This document shows, piece after piece, positions 6,405-15,912 of a DNA stretch of 64,000 bases. Position 1 is the first letter of the stretch, and the number at the start of each line of letters is the position of its first letter. Origin of the DNA: Segatella copri. GTDB lineage: Bacteria > Bacteroidota > Bacteroidia > Bacteroidales > Bacteroidaceae. The stretch spans positions 33,498 to 97,497 of the forward strand of contig NZ_NMPZ01000014.1 in NCBI RefSeq assembly GCF_002224675.1. The letters run 5' to 3'. A program made the position numbers and the translations under genes. Under the pieces are notes generated by a model. It had not been told where the DNA came from and made no database searches. It was given only the letters and a program-made list of their open reading frames with translations.

Positions 6405-9400
6405 CTATTTATAGAGTTTCTTGATTTCAGCACCCTGATAATAGTGCAGGAGGATGGCATCATACAGATAACCTTCCTCTCCCATCACAGCAGCACCAAT
6501 CTGACAGAGACCTACTCCATGACCCCATCCTGCACCGATGAGTTCGAAACGCTGAGGTACTCCCTGCTCATCTTCATCCTGTTTATCTACCACAAAAGCA
6601 GAACTTAAAAGATGAGAATCGCTGAGTGCACGTCGGATTTCGAGTTCCTTACCGATGGTGAAGGTCTTCTCGGTACCGATAATCTGGAGTTTGCTGATTC
6701 TTCCACTCTTACCACGCTCCACGGCCTTCAGGTCGAGGATGGCACCAAAATCCATCTTCAGTTTGTCAGCGATAAGCTGCTGGAGTTTCTCCTGAGTGAG
6801 CGTTACCTTCCAGCGATAGAAATCGGCAGTCTCCTGGTCATAGTCATTCAATACCTGCGAAAGAATCTTCTTGTCTGTCGTATTGCAGAAAGCAGGTGGG
6901 TTCGAGCGAATCCACTTCTCAGCCTCTTCCTCGCTGGTAAGATCAGGCATAACCTTTGCATCCTCTACACCCAAGGCAATATCCCTTACGGCTGTGAGAT
7001 AATTCTTCGGCGTATTCTCCCAGCAATACTGGAACTCTTCGGTAATACCGCCACAACACTTCGAGAATCTGGCATCACAAATCTCATCACCATCCAGCAG
7101 AACCTGTCCTCTGGTGAGTCTTACCGCCTCTGCCACATGTGGTGAGGTCTCCTTCGTAATTCCCTGATAACGCTGACAGTGGTCATCGGCACAAACATCG
7201 AAAAGAGTATGATCTTCGCGATCGTACCAACGGATGAGCATATCCTCCTTCTTCACGAAAGAGAAGAAATTGTTGCCACTCTCCGCCACCTCTCTGCGAT
7301 GCTGCATCTGAGCCAAAAGCCAAGAACGGGAAATCACGGCGTGCGCCTTCAGGAGTTCGAGACTGGATGTGGCACTCATCTCACTGCTGATGACACTCTC
7401 CAGATATTTCTCTACAGGCAGCTCATTAATGGCTAAAATCTTATCAGATTCTACCAGGAATCTCAGCGTACCCAGGAAAGTCTGGGTTTCCTTACGCTCC
7501 CAATGGAAGTTCACACCGATGGTTACATCACTCAAGGAGAAAGAGGCATTCGAGCTCTGCGGATGGAAAGTCAGTGAACTATACTGATTTCCGTTCCAAA
7601 GCACGCCACCTTCTGAGAATTCCACCTCCTGCTCACCGATTACGATTTCTCCCTTGGCAAGATAAGGTTTGTTGAGTATGAAATGAACCTTCTGCGCACT
7701 CACGATTCCAACAGTTACTTCCGGCTCCTTACCATTATTATATAAGGCAGAAGCTCCGACAGCAGCCTTAGCCTCCTTTGCCGCCTTCAGCTTGTTAACG
7801 ATAGTCTCTACCTTCTCTGGACTGATACCGCATTCCTGCAAGATAGCAGTAGCCTTTTCATCGGTGAGTTTACGGAAATCTTCCTCACGAGGAGTAATGA
7901 TGAGTCCGCTCATATCGAGTGCTCCCGGCGAAACCATCACCTGTGCATCCCCTTCAGCAAAGTAAGCATCTGGTCGATGTTTCTCTCTTGGGATAACCAC
8001 AGTGATGAATTCTTCACACTTACGCCAGGCTACGATGTTCATCATTGGCTCTTTCTCGTCGCCACGATGAGGCAAAGCCTTGTAAAGTCGGCGGAAGAGG
8101 GTTTCATCACTCTCTTCACTCTTCGAGATGATAACAAAGGCTGGCACGATGAAATCGCGAACCAATGCAATCTTCTCATCATCATTCAGCGAGATGATAT
8201 CGGTAAGATTGCGGGAAAGACGCTGCCAGTTTGCCTGCAAAGGAAGAAGTCCACTAGAACCAGCCTGGAAATGCAGGTGGTCTGGAGCAGAAGCTCCACA
8301 CTTCGGACCATTATAGAATACCATCAAGTCGCTGTGCAGACTCAGGAATCTGTGCATCTCACCATAGTTCTTATAGATGAGCTGATACTGGTGTTTGCGT
8401 GCCGGGATCGTGAAATGGATTGGCAAGATAGGGAACGGATTCACCAGAAGTTGGAACTTATCGTCTATCTGCTGCACCATCTGTTCTTCCGGACGATTGG
8501 CAGCACAGAGGAAGCAAGGGCGCTCGCTCAATGCCTTCTTGTCGATTTTAGCTCCCGTGCTTACCATACGGGCCGGATTCCACTGCAACTTCACAAACTC
8601 AGAGAGCGTCTTGGTCTCTACGTGCTTGAGGTCGCGATAACGATGTCGAGCCTCCCCCCATTGCTCCAACTGTCGATTGAAGAATCGGGAGATACTGCTA
8701 TCTTCCATGATATCAGCCTTTCCCAACAGCATCTGCTGACGTGCCTTCAACTCCATGGTGCGCAAACGGTCTTTATAAAGATTATTGGCGTTCACCTTTT
8801 CTATACTAAGAGCAGCATCAGAGTTTCCTCCCCAGCGACGACAGAGGTAGAGTTCCTCATAGATTCTGCCGATGCGGTAGCGGCGAGAGAAAGCCAAGCC
8901 CATCGCATAGTCCTCGCCATAGCTGGTATTAGGAAACGGTATCTGTCTAGCCAACGGGGTAAAGAAAGCACGAGGAGCGCCTAATCCGTTGATGCGCAAG
9001 GCATTGTTGCAGCCATTCTCCTCGGTCCACTCCTTATGGTCGATAAGTCCAGGAGGAAGGGTCTGCAGATCGAAGTTGCACATACGATAAGAACCCACAA
9101 TCATCGCAGCCTTCTGCTGATGGAAAGCATCTACTATCTTCTGCAGTGTATCGGTAGAAGAATAGAGGTCATCGCTATCGAGCTGAACGGCAAACTTTCC
9201 GCAAAACTCGCTAGAGATGGCCAGATTCCAGCATCCACCTATTCCAAGGTCTTTGCTTGTAGGTTGGAGCAGGAAGAGACGTGGACTATCAGCTATTTTC
9301 TGCACGATTTCACCGGTACGATCGGTAGAATGATTATCTACGACGATGACATTGAACTTGAAATTGGTCTTCTGGCTCATTGCACTAAGCACAGCGTCTG

Positions 9401-10274
9401 CGATGGTCTTCTCTCTATTGAAAACTGGGATGATGACAGATGCCTCATATTCAAAGTCCTGCTCATCAAAATTCGGCTGACGATAGTAACAGGTATCAAT
9501 CAGAGCGCCCAATTTGCCAAGATGCTGGGTACAAGCCTTTTCCATTTCTATCTGCACCTCCCTGTTACGAGGATTCACATAGTCAAACTGCTTCTCACCG
9601 CTCTTGCGATTGTCTCTCTCAGTCTCGGTATAGAGATACTCATTGATATGGAAGATTTCTCCCACTCTACTCAGATAAAGTCTCAGGTCGTAGAGACCTG
9701 CATAGAGGTATTCCTGACGATCGCGCTGAGCTACATAATCACGGAGAGCCTGTGCCTTGATGAGCCAGAGGCTTCCAAAATCGAAATCATCACGGAGTGA
9801 ACCCTGCTGATAATCGATTACCGGATGCTTTTCCAACTTAGAAACTCTCAGTGATTTCTCCTGCTCAGAAGCATCTTCACCCAATGAAGCCTGGAACTTG
9901 GCTGTTTCCTCCTCATCCAACACCTTCGTATAATGGTCGGAGTAAACCATCACAGCTCCCGTGTCATCAGCCACACGGAGAAAACGCTCCAATGCGAGAT
10001 TGCCCCATTGGATATCTGTATTTTTGGTACAGATCAACACATAGTCGGCATCGGTGTTCTCAGCGATGCTCTCTACTGTGTTAGAACTCTCAAGGCGGTC
10101 AACGGCAATGAAGGTGCAACCTTCCGGCACCGGATGCTGGGCTGCGAAGTCAGTGCTCACCAGGAGGTTGATATGCTGTACTGTTTTGTCTTCGTGAAGA
10201 TCTATGGTCGTAAATCTAGCTTCCTGTAGGTCGTCACAAGGCAAGAAAAGATCTATTTTTTCTCTCATTTTCAC
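6405..10274 (-). CDS. Triple-domain protein: GT2 glycosyltransferase + GalT/Ap4A-phosphorylase-like (DUF4922) + SpoIID
   Basis: Domains in order of the 1289 residues: 1-270, a region that itself looks like a degenerate GT-A fold; about 278-510, a GT2 glycosyltransferase starting [14 protein letters not shown] with a QLDSDDL acidic motif at 364-370; about 585-790, a HIT-superfamily domain with CFLC at 587-590 and DHLHFQAG at 665-672, which supplies the HxHxQ motif of galactose-1-phosphate uridylyltransferase, Ap4A phosphorylase and VTC2-type enzymes; about 850-1289, a SpoIID domain with [15 protein letters not shown] (952-966) and [15 protein letters not shown] near the end. SpoIID binds or cleaves peptidoglycan glycan strands and normally works outside the cytoplasm, but no signal peptide is visible. 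The gene is first in an operon with an AmpG-like permease. Substrate and location are unknown. Confidence 0.85.
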   Translation of the reverse strand: MKMREKIDLFLPCDDLQEARFTTIDLHEDKTVQHINLLVSTDFAAQHPVPEGCTFIAVDRLESSNTVESIAENTDADYVLICTKNTDIQWGNLALERFLRVADDTGAVMVYSDHYTKVLDEEETAKFQASLGEDASEQEKSLRVSKLEKHPVIDYQQGSLRDDFDFGSLWLIKAQALRDYVAQRDRQEYLYAGLYDLRLYLSRVGEIFHINEYLYTETERDNRKSGEKQFDYVNPRNREVQIEMEKACTQHLGKLGALIDTCYYRQPNFDEQDFEYEASVIIPVFNREKTIADAVLSAMSQKTNFKFNVIVVDNHSTDRTGEIVQKIADSPRLFLLQPTSKDLGIGGCWNLAISSEFCGKFAVQLDSDDLYSSTDTLQKIVDAFHQQKAAMIVGSYRMCNFDLQTLPPGLIDHKEWTEENGCNNALRINGLGAPRAFFTPLARQIPFPNTSYGEDYAMGLAFSRRYRIGRIYEELYLCRRWGGNSDAALSIEKVNANNLYKDRLRTMELKARQQMLLGKADIMEDSSISRFFNRQLEQWGEARHRYRDLKHVETKTLSEFVKLQWNPARMVSTGAKIDKKALSERPCFLCAANRPEEQMVQQIDDKFQLLVNPFPILPIHFTIPARKHQYQLIYKNYGEMHRFLSLHSDLMVFYNGPKCGASAPDHLHFQAGSSGLLPLQANWQRLSRNLTDIISLNDDEKIALVRDFIVPAFVIISKSEESDETLFRRLYKALPHRGDEKEPMMNIVAWRKCEEFITVVIPREKHRPDAYFAEGDAQVMVSPGALDMSGLIITPREEDFRKLTDEKATAILQECGISPEKVETIVNKLKAAKEAKAAVGASALYNNGKEPEVTVGIVSAQKVHFILNKPYLAKGEIVIGEQEVEFSEGGVLWNGNQYSSLTFHPQSSNASFSLSDVTIGVNFHWERKETQTFLGTLRFLVESDKILAINELPVEKYLESVISSEMSATSSLELLKAHAVISRSWLLAQMQHRREVAESGNNFFSFVKKEDMLIRWYDREDHTLFDVCADDHCQRYQGITKETSPHVAEAVRLTRGQVLLDGDEICDARFSKCCGGITEEFQYCWENTPKNYLTAVRDIALGVEDAKVMPDLTSEEEAEKWIRSNPPAFCNTTDKKILSQVLNDYDQETADFYRWKVTLTQEKLQQLIADKLKMDFGAILDLKAVERGKSGRISKLQIIGTEKTFTIGKELEIRRALSDSHLLSSAFVVDKQDEDEQGVPQRFELIGAGWGHGVGLCQIGAAVMGEEGYLYDAILLHYYQGAEIKKLYK

Positions 10275-10305
10275 CTTATTTTAGCTTATTATATTAAAAT
10301 ATGTG

Positions 10306-10345
10306 GCAAAGATACGAATTTTTCAGCAAAAAAGCGTATCTTTGC
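10306..10345. promoter_or_regulatory. Overlapping divergent promoters forming an 11-bp inverted repeat
   Basis: GCAAAGATACG (10306-10316) and CGTATCTTTGC (10335-10345) are perfect reverse complements 18 bp apart. Each contains a TATCTTTG -7 box, the left one for the fusion gene (minus) and the right one (10337-10344) for rlmN. Each promoter's -33 region falls on the other's -7 box, so the two should compete for polymerase. Confidence 0.7.
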
Positions 10346-10348
10346 AGT

Positions 10349-11419
10349 ATGAATAATGAAAAAAAATATCTTTTAGGTCTTACACTTGCTGAATTGAAGC
10401 AGGTGGCCAAGGATCTCGGCATGCCTGCCTTCACCGGCGGACAGATGGCGAAGTGGCTCTATGAGCAGCACGTAAAGAGCATTGATGAGATGACCAACAT
10501 CTCAAAAGCCAACCGTGCCAAGCTCGCTGCCGAATACGAAATAGGATGCGCAGAATTCTCTGACGCACAATACTCTGTGGATGGTACCATCAAGTACCTC
10601 TTCCCTACCCGAAGCGGCAAATTCGTAGAAACGGTCTATATCCCGGATAAAGACCGTGCCACCCTCTGCGTTTCATCACAGGTGGGCTGCAAAATGAACT
10701 GCCTCTTCTGCCAGACAGGAAAGCAGGGATTCGAGGGAAGTTTGCCTGCCGGCGATATTCTGAACCAGATTTATTCGCTGCCTGAGGTGGATAAGCTCAC
10801 CAATATCGTATTCATGGGACAGGGAGAGCCGATGGACAATCTCGACAATGTGCTTCGTGCCACAGAAATTCTCACCGCCAATTACGGTTGGGCGTGGAGT
10901 CCGAAACGAATCACTGTAAGTTCTGTAGGCGTGAAGAATAAGCTGAAGCGATTCCTGGAAGAGAGCGAATGCCATGTGGCAATTTCGATGCACGACCCGA
11001 TACCATCAGAACGTGCAGAACTGATGCCTGCTGAACGCGGAATGAGTATAGAACAGGTGGTAGAGCTTCTGAAGAACTACGATTTCTCTCATCAGCGCCG
11101 CCTGAGTTTCGAGTACATCGTATTCAAGGGAGTGAACGACAGTATGCAGCATGCCAAGGCCATCATCAAACTGGTGAAGGGGCTTGATTGCCGTTTCAAT
11201 CTCATCCGCTTCCATCAGATTCCCGACATCCCGCTGCAGGGTGTGAACGATGAGAAGATGGAGCAGTTCCGTGATTACCTCACTTCCCACGGTGTTTTCA
11301 CCACTATCCGTGCCAGCCGCGGCCAGGACATCTACGCAGCCTGCGGTCTGCTCAGCACCTCGAAAAAGATCGGAGAAATCCGACATCATGAGGATGAGAA
11401 GCAGAAAGAGGAGATGTAG
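10349..11419 (+). CDS. rlmN: 23S rRNA (adenine-2503-C2) / tRNA methyltransferase RlmN
   Basis: RlmN is a radical-SAM enzyme that methylates C2 of A2503 in 23S rRNA and A37 in some tRNAs. The iron-sulfur motif is CKMNCLFC (CxxxCxxC) within SSQVGCKMNCLFCQTGKQG. GQGEPMDN and the tail region with DIYAACGLL hold the SAM-binding and catalytic cysteine parts. I start at MNNEKKYLL (356 residues). An in-frame ATG 48 bases upstream exists, but it would place the -7 box TATCTTTG inside the gene. With the chosen start, the -7 box ends only 4 bases before the ATG, so the mRNA may be leaderless. DUF4837 follows 13 bases downstream. Confidence 0.95.
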   Translation: MNNEKKYLLGLTLAELKQVAKDLGMPAFTGGQMAKWLYEQHVKSIDEMTNISKANRAKLAAEYEIGCAEFSDAQYSVDGTIKYLFPTRSGKFVETVYIPDKDRATLCVSSQVGCKMNCLFCQTGKQGFEGSLPAGDILNQIYSLPEVDKLTNIVFMGQGEPMDNLDNVLRATEILTANYGWAWSPKRITVSSVGVKNKLKRFLEESECHVAISMHDPIPSERAELMPAERGMSIEQVVELLKNYDFSHQRRLSFEYIVFKGVNDSMQHAKAIIKLVKGLDCRFNLIRFHQIPDIPLQGVNDEKMEQFRDYLTSHGVFTTIRASRGQDIYAACGLLSTSKKIGEIRHHEDEKQKEEM

Positions 11420-11432
11420 AGAGAATAACATA

Positions 11433-12380
11433 ATGGTGAGAAAAACGATAACGTTCCTTTTCCCGTTCTATCTTATATTCGTTCTCCTGACAAGTTGCGA
11501 TATAACAGGTAAGAACAGGAAAAAGCCAGCCAGCACGGGACAACCTTACGAGGTGGTACTCGAGGGTGATACCGACAGCATCGTGACAAAGATGCTGACG
11601 GAGGATGTGACAGGACTACCTCAACCCGAACCACTCTGCCGACTGATTCAGGTAAAAAAGGGCAAGACACAGGGCAGCTATCTGCTCGTCAGAACCCGCA
11701 TCATCGTGAATATTGGAGAGCGGGACTTCTCCGTCAGGCTGAGCCACGACGAAAATGCTGCACCGCAGAATATCATCCGCATTACAGCCCGCTCGACACA
11801 GCAGTTGCAGGAAAGGCTCAATGGCGAAAGACTCCGCCAAATCGTGAATGAGGTAGAGTTGAAACATCTGGCAGATATCATCTCCTGCAACCCCAGCAAA
11901 CAAAACAAGGAGATGCAGGACGAAATCAAGAAGATGTTTGGAATTGACATGAAGATTCCGGTCTCGATGAACGCCAGCAAAAAAGCAAAAGACTTCATCT
12001 GGATCTCGAATAATGCAAGTACGGGAATGCAAAACCTGCTTGTGTTTAAAGTGAAGAGTGAAGAACGAAGAATGAAGAATTCAAATGCATTTTATGTAAA
12101 TGACAAGACTCAGATTGACAGCATTCTTCGAACCAACATGCTCGGCGAAACCGACAGCATGTATATGGAGATTCCAGTTCTTTCAGAAAGAGGGCTCTGG
12201 GAGATGAAGGGGGATGCCATGGGAGGACCTTATGTCATGCATCGCATTCATAAGTCAACAAGCCAAGCAGAAATTCAGCAAGGCTACGACCTCTACATCA
12301 TTGGCTTCGTCTATGCTCCCGAAATGAAAAAGAAAATATTAATCAAGCAGCTCGAAGCTGCGATTTCTACTATAAAATAA
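11433..12380 (+). CDS. DUF4837 family lipoprotein
   Basis: The start chosen is MVRKTITFLFPFYLIF, giving a lipoprotein signal peptide with lipobox LLTSC (Cys about 22) and a 315-residue protein. The C-terminal part (FIWISNN, RGLWEMKGDAMGGPYV, YIIGFVYAPEMKKK) is as I recall the Bacteroidetes family DUF4837, of unknown function. Upstream in-frame ATGs lie inside rlmN and are unlikely. It stands between rlmN (13 bases) and pdxA (6 bases), so the three form an operon. In-frame within the gene, at 12051-12082, lies a purine-rich word also found between trpE and trpG, which adds the low-complexity residues VKSEERRMKNSN. Confidence 0.8.
   Translation: MVRKTITFLFPFYLIFVLLTSCDITGKNRKKPASTGQPYEVVLEGDTDSIVTKMLTEDVTGLPQPEPLCRLIQVKKGKTQGSYLLVRTRIIVNIGERDFSVRLSHDENAAPQNIIRITARSTQQLQERLNGERLRQIVNEVELKHLADIISCNPSKQNKEMQDEIKKMFGIDMKIPVSMNASKKAKDFIWISNNASTGMQNLLVFKVKSEERRMKNSNAFYVNDKTQIDSILRTNMLGETDSMYMEIPVLSERGLWEMKGDAMGGPYVMHRIHKSTSQAEIQQGYDLYIIGFVYAPEMKKKILIKQLEAAISTIK
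12051..12082. repeat. Dispersed 32-bp purine-rich repeat, copy 1 (inside a gene)
   Basis: The unit is GTGAAGAGTGAAGAACGAAG followed by AATGAAGAATTC. The second copy (25862-25893, reverse orientation) differs at 3 of 32 positions, all transitions. Here it reads in frame through the DUF4837 gene. Confidence 0.6.
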
Positions 12381-12386
12381 GTATTA

Positions 12387-13787
12387 ATGGACAACAAGAA
12401 AATCAGGGTGGCTATCACCCACGGAGATACCAATGGTATCGGATATGAACTCATTTTTAAGGCATTCAGTGAGCCAGAGATGTTGGAGTTTTGCACCCCA
12501 ATCATCTATGGTTCACCTAAAGTGGCAGCTTATTATCGCAAGGCGATGAATCTGCCAGCCCAGTTCTCTATCATCCAGAAAGCAGAAGATGCAGAAGATG
12601 GACGTATCAACCTCCTCGCAGCCGTAGATGAAGAGGTTAAGGTAGATATGGGACTTCCTACTGATGAATCAGGAGCTGCAGCCATCAAAGCACTCGACCG
12701 TGCTATGACCGACTATCGCAACAATCTCTACGATGTCTTGATTACAGCACCAGTAAGCAGTCAGAACGTCAAAATAGAAGGATATACCTTCAAGGGACAC
12801 AAGGAGTACATCGAAACATGCATCGGCGACCGCAACAGTTCCCTGAGCATCCTCATCGGAGACGACCTCCGTATCGCAGCTATCACAGAAAAGACTCCTT
12901 TGGCTCAAGTAGCTGGTGCAATCAGTCAGGAAAGTATCGTGAGCAAGACAACATTGCTCTGGCAGACATTGAAGCGCGACTTCCTCATCACCAATCCACG
13001 TATCGCCGTACTAGCCCTGAATCCTAGCATCAACGAGGAACAGAGTTGTGGCAAAGAGGAACGCGAAATCATCATCCCGGCTATCGACCACCTTGCTGAC
13101 AAGGGAATCCAGGCGTTTGGTCCTTACCCTGCAGACGAATTTTTCGGCAGCGGTTACTTCAGCGAATTCGATGGAATCATGGCAATGTACTACGATCAGG
13201 CTACCGTACCATTCCATGCTCTCTACAACGAGGATGGCGTGCTCTACACTGCAGGCTTGCCACTTATCCATACCGCAGCCAACACAACTCCTTGCTACTT
13301 CATGGCAGGCTGCAACGAGGCAGACCCAACATCATTCCGCCATGCTATCTTCACGGCACTCGATGCTTTCCGCCATCGCGAAACAAGCGACGAGGTGGGT
13401 ACAAACCCGCTGCCAAAACTCTATCACGAGAAGCGAGACGAAAGTGAAAAGGTTCGCTTCTCTATCCCTAAGAAGCACGCTCCATCTCCATTCCCTTCAA
13501 AGAACGGAAAACAGGGAGCACCAAAGGGTAACGAGCAGAAGGAGGCACAGAACAATGCTCCAAGAAACAACGAGCAGAAGGAGGTGCAGAAGGAGGCACA
13601 GAACAATGCTCCAAGAAACAACGAGCAGAAGGAGGTGCAGAACAATGCTCCAAGAAACAACGAGCAGCAAAACAACAACCAGAAAGCTCAACAGCCAAAC
13701 AAGCAGAAGGCTGCACAGGCTGCTGCAGCACTCTCAGCTGTTCTCTCTGCAGTTCAGGCTGGTCAGAAGCCTGCTTCTAAAGAGTAA
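12387..13787 (+). CDS. pdxA: 4-hydroxythreonine-4-phosphate dehydrogenase PdxA with a repeat-rich tail
   Basis: PdxA oxidises 4-phosphohydroxy-L-threonine on the DXP-dependent pyridoxal phosphate pathway. Family features include THGDTNGIGYELI at the start, LITAPVSSQN, the metal-binding FKGHKEYIE and AVLALNPSINEEQSCGKEE. The enzyme part ends near residue 360, the usual length. About 100 further residues form a disordered tail rich in Gln, Asn, Lys and Ala, with repeats of NNAPRNNEQKE encoded by near-identical DNA units starting at 13549, 13600 and 13639 (51 and 39 bp apart), then an Ala-rich helix. The tail is not needed for known PdxA function. The gene follows the DUF4837 gene by 6 bases. 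Confidence 0.93.
   Translation: MDNKKIRVAITHGDTNGIGYELIFKAFSEPEMLEFCTPIIYGSPKVAAYYRKAMNLPAQFSIIQKAEDAEDGRINLLAAVDEEVKVDMGLPTDESGAAAIKALDRAMTDYRNNLYDVLITAPVSSQNVKIEGYTFKGHKEYIETCIGDRNSSLSILIGDDLRIAAITEKTPLAQVAGAISQESIVSKTTLLWQTLKRDFLITNPRIAVLALNPSINEEQSCGKEEREIIIPAIDHLADKGIQAFGPYPADEFFGSGYFSEFDGIMAMYYDQATVPFHALYNEDGVLYTAGLPLIHTAANTTPCYFMAGCNEADPTSFRHAIFTALDAFRHRETSDEVGTNPLPKLYHEKRDESEKVRFSIPKKHAPSPFPSKNGKQGAPKGNEQKEAQNNAPRNNEQKEVQKEAQNNAPRNNEQKEVQNNAPRNNEQQNNNQKAQQPNKQKAAQAAAALSAVLSAVQAGQKPASKE
13549..13668 (+). repeat. pdxA: In-frame coding repeats in the pdxA tail
   Basis: Three almost identical units beginning AGAACAATGCTCCAAGAAAC start at 13549, 13600 and 13639. Spacings of 51 and 39 bp are multiples of three, so gain or loss of units keeps the frame. 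Length variation between strains is likely. Confidence 0.75.
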
Positions 13788-13870
13788 AAAACAAGGCGAA
13801 ATTAGCTGCTGGAACTTGTATGTTTCCGGCAGCAATATCAGCCTGATACGTGACTAGAAATTAAGGAAAA

Positions 13871-13919
13871 AGAGCAGAAAGATAGGCGAAAAAGTTAAAA
13901 ATCACCTATTTTCTGCTCT
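13871..13919. repeat. Inverted repeat between pdxA and the sigma-54-type regulator
   Basis: AGAGCAGAAAGATAGG (13871-13886) and CCTATTTTCTGCTCT (13905-13919) pair over 15 bp with one bulged base. No T run follows on the plus strand, so it is a poor terminator. It may be a regulator site or mRNA structure about 50 bp upstream of the next -7 box. Confidence 0.5.
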
Positions 13920-13968
13920 CCATAACCTATTTTTGGACGAAAAAAGCAGATAATTCAAAAAAAATATG

Positions 13969-13976
13969 TAATTTTG
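13969..13976 (+). promoter_or_regulatory. -7 box (TAATTTTG) 8 bases before the regulator's start codon
   Basis: TAATTTTG ends 8 bases before the ATG at 13985. Transcription would begin about at the start codon, giving a leaderless or nearly leaderless mRNA. No clear -33 TTG is visible. Confidence 0.5.
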
Positions 13977-13984
13977 GCAGCTAA

Positions 13985-15316
13985 ATGGATAATTCCGAAC
14001 TTCAAAAGATAAAACAACGATACAATATCGTCGGAAATAGCGACGGATTGAATCATGCTCTCGATGTTGCCTTACAGGTGGCACCGACAGACCTTTCCGT
14101 GCTCATCATCGGAGAAAGCGGAGTGGGTAAGGAAATCATTCCAAGAGTCATCCACGACAATTCTCCACGAAGAAGAGAGAAATACTTCGCCATCAACTGC
14201 GGCAGCATCCCAGAGGGAACCATTGACAGCGAACTCTTCGGACACGAAAAGGGTTCCTTCACTGGAGCCATCGGTGAAAGCGAAGGTTACTTCGGAATAG
14301 CCAACAAGGGAACCATCTTCCTCGATGAGGTAGGAGAACTCCCTATCCAGACCCAAGCCCGACTGCTTCGTGTACTGGAAACTGGTGAATATATCCGAGT
14401 AGGAGGTACAGAAATCCGAAAGACCAATGTTCGTATCGTAGCTGCCACCAATGTGAATATGCGCAAGGCTGTGAGCGAAGGAAGATTCCGCGAGGATCTC
14501 TACTATCGTCTCAATACGATTCCTATCCAGATGCCTCCTTTGCGCGAACGTGGCGGTGACATACTCTTGCTCTTCCGTCTCTTTGCCATGCAAATGGCTG
14601 AGAAATACCACTTGCCGAAAATCTCGCTTTCGGAAGATGCCAAACAACTGATGTTGAAATACAAGTGGCCAGGAAACGTAAGACAGCTCAAGAATATCAC
14701 AGAGCAGATGTCGGTACTCTCAAAAGAAAGAGAAATCGGACTGGATGCACTTCTCCAATTCATCCCAAAAGATGAGGAGAGTACACAGCTGGCCCCGATT
14801 CCTCAACAGAGCGTAGGGCAGCACAGCTATGAAAGCGAACGAGAAATTCTCTATAAGATTCTGTACGAATTGAGAGGAAACGTAAGCGACTTGAGACGCG
14901 AAATGAACTCGTTGAGAAAACAACTTGATGAAGCGCGCGGACTGAACGGTGCCCAAGGGTTCTCACAATCACAACCGATAGACAACAGTATCATACCCGC
15001 AAACTATCCAATAGATGTGACACCATCTCGTACGTCGGATATCATACAGTCGCACTCGGATATGCTGAACTCTCATCCAGACCTGATACATTCCCGACCA
15101 GAAGCTCAGGAAGTAGAGGCAGAGGAAATCAAGGATTTCGACAACGAAGAGATGAGCGAGAACGAATCGCTTAACCTCAGCAAACTCGGCAGGCAGATGA
15201 TAGAAAAAGCATTGGAGAGAAACAATGGCAATAGAAAAAAAGCAGCCGACGAATTGGGAATCTCCGACCGCACCCTCTATCGAAGAATCAAGAAATACGG
15301 ACTCGGAAATGATTAA
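13985..15316 (+). CDS. Sigma-54-interacting transcriptional activator without receiver domain (NtrC family)
   Basis: The 443-residue protein starts almost directly with an AAA+ domain: Walker A GESGVGKE (43-50), sigma-54-contact loop GSFTGA (90-95, Ser replacing the first Ala of GAFTGA), Walker B IFLDEVG (111-117), and the arginine-finger region RFREDLYYRLN. A linker with a coiled-coil stretch follows, then a Fis-type helix-turn-helix (about 404-440, NRKKAADELGISDRTLYRRIKKYG). No REC or GAF domain is present, so control must come from another protein, abundance or DNA binding. It is upstream of lptE, TPR-like and secG genes on the same strand. Confidence 0.93.
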   Translation: MDNSELQKIKQRYNIVGNSDGLNHALDVALQVAPTDLSVLIIGESGVGKEIIPRVIHDNSPRRREKYFAINCGSIPEGTIDSELFGHEKGSFTGAIGESEGYFGIANKGTIFLDEVGELPIQTQARLLRVLETGEYIRVGGTEIRKTNVRIVAATNVNMRKAVSEGRFREDLYYRLNTIPIQMPPLRERGGDILLLFRLFAMQMAEKYHLPKISLSEDAKQLMLKYKWPGNVRQLKNITEQMSVLSKEREIGLDALLQFIPKDEESTQLAPIPQQSVGQHSYESEREILYKILYELRGNVSDLRREMNSLRKQLDEARGLNGAQGFSQSQPIDNSIIPANYPIDVTPSRTSDIIQSHSDMLNSHPDLIHSRPEAQEVEAEEIKDFDNEEMSENESLNLSKLGRQMIEKALERNNGNRKKAADELGISDRTLYRRIKKYGLGND

Positions 15317-15356
15317 TGACTCATTGCTGGGAAAGACAATAATAAAGAATAAAAAT

Positions 15357-15878
15357 ATGAAGCACTTACGCGCGTACCTATATATAATAGGCGTCATATT
15401 GGTAATGGGAACTACTGCTGCCTGCTCCGTAAGCTACAAGTTTAACGGAGCCAGCATTGACTACACCAAGACCAAGACCATCCAGTTGGCTGACTTCCCT
15501 ATCCGAAGCTCGTATGTTTGGGGACCAATGGGTCCGATGTTCAACAATGAGCTGAAAGACAAGTTTGCCAGCAACACTCAGCTGCGCCAGGTTTCCCGAA
15601 ACGGAGATTTGAAGATTGAGGGAGAAATCACCCAATACTCACAGCGTAACAAGTCGGTGAGTGCAGAGGGATATTCTGCACAGACCGAATTGAGCATTAC
15701 AGTGAACGTCCGCTTCACCAATACCAAAAACCACAACGAGGACTTCGAGCGACAGTTTACCTCCGCCAAGACCTACGATACCACTCAGAGCCTGGCATCA
15801 GTGCAAGAAGAGCTAGTTACCCAGATGGTAAAGGATTTGGTTGATCAGATATTCAATGCAACTGTAGCTAACTGGTAA
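15357..15878 (+). CDS. lptE: LptE family LPS-assembly lipoprotein
   Basis: LptE plugs the LptD barrel and helps insert lipopolysaccharide into the outer membrane. The 173-residue protein has a lipoprotein signal (MKHLRAYLYIIGVILV) with lipobox TAAC, then a SYKFNGASIDY start and an IEGEITQYSQRNKSVSAEG core typical of Bacteroidetes LptE. The chosen ATG gives a proper signal peptide; earlier in-frame starts overlap the upstream regulator gene. The gap to that regulator is 40 bases, so it is probably in its operon. The second signal that fits is the C-terminal helix VQEELVTQMVKDLVDQIFN. Confidence 0.87.
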   Translation: MKHLRAYLYIIGVILVMGTTAACSVSYKFNGASIDYTKTKTIQLADFPIRSSYVWGPMGPMFNNELKDKFASNTQLRQVSRNGDLKIEGEITQYSQRNKSVSAEGYSAQTELSITVNVRFTNTKNHNEDFERQFTSAKTYDTTQSLASVQEELVTQMVKDLVDQIFNATVANW

Positions 15879-15912
15879 AAAATTCAATGTTCAAAGAAAA
15901 AAGCAAAACATC

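Noticed and set aside
11250..11432. Longer N-terminus for the DUF4837 lipoprotein
   Set aside because: It would lie inside rlmN and bury the lipoprotein signal peptide in the middle of the protein.
13549..13668. Regular repeats that could be taken for a CRISPR array
   Set aside because: The units are in frame within pdxA, spaced 51 and 39 bp, with no unique spacers and no cas genes.
13985..15316. A two-component response regulator
   Set aside because: The AAA+ domain starts near residue 15, leaving no room for a receiver domain, and no histidine kinase gene is nearby.
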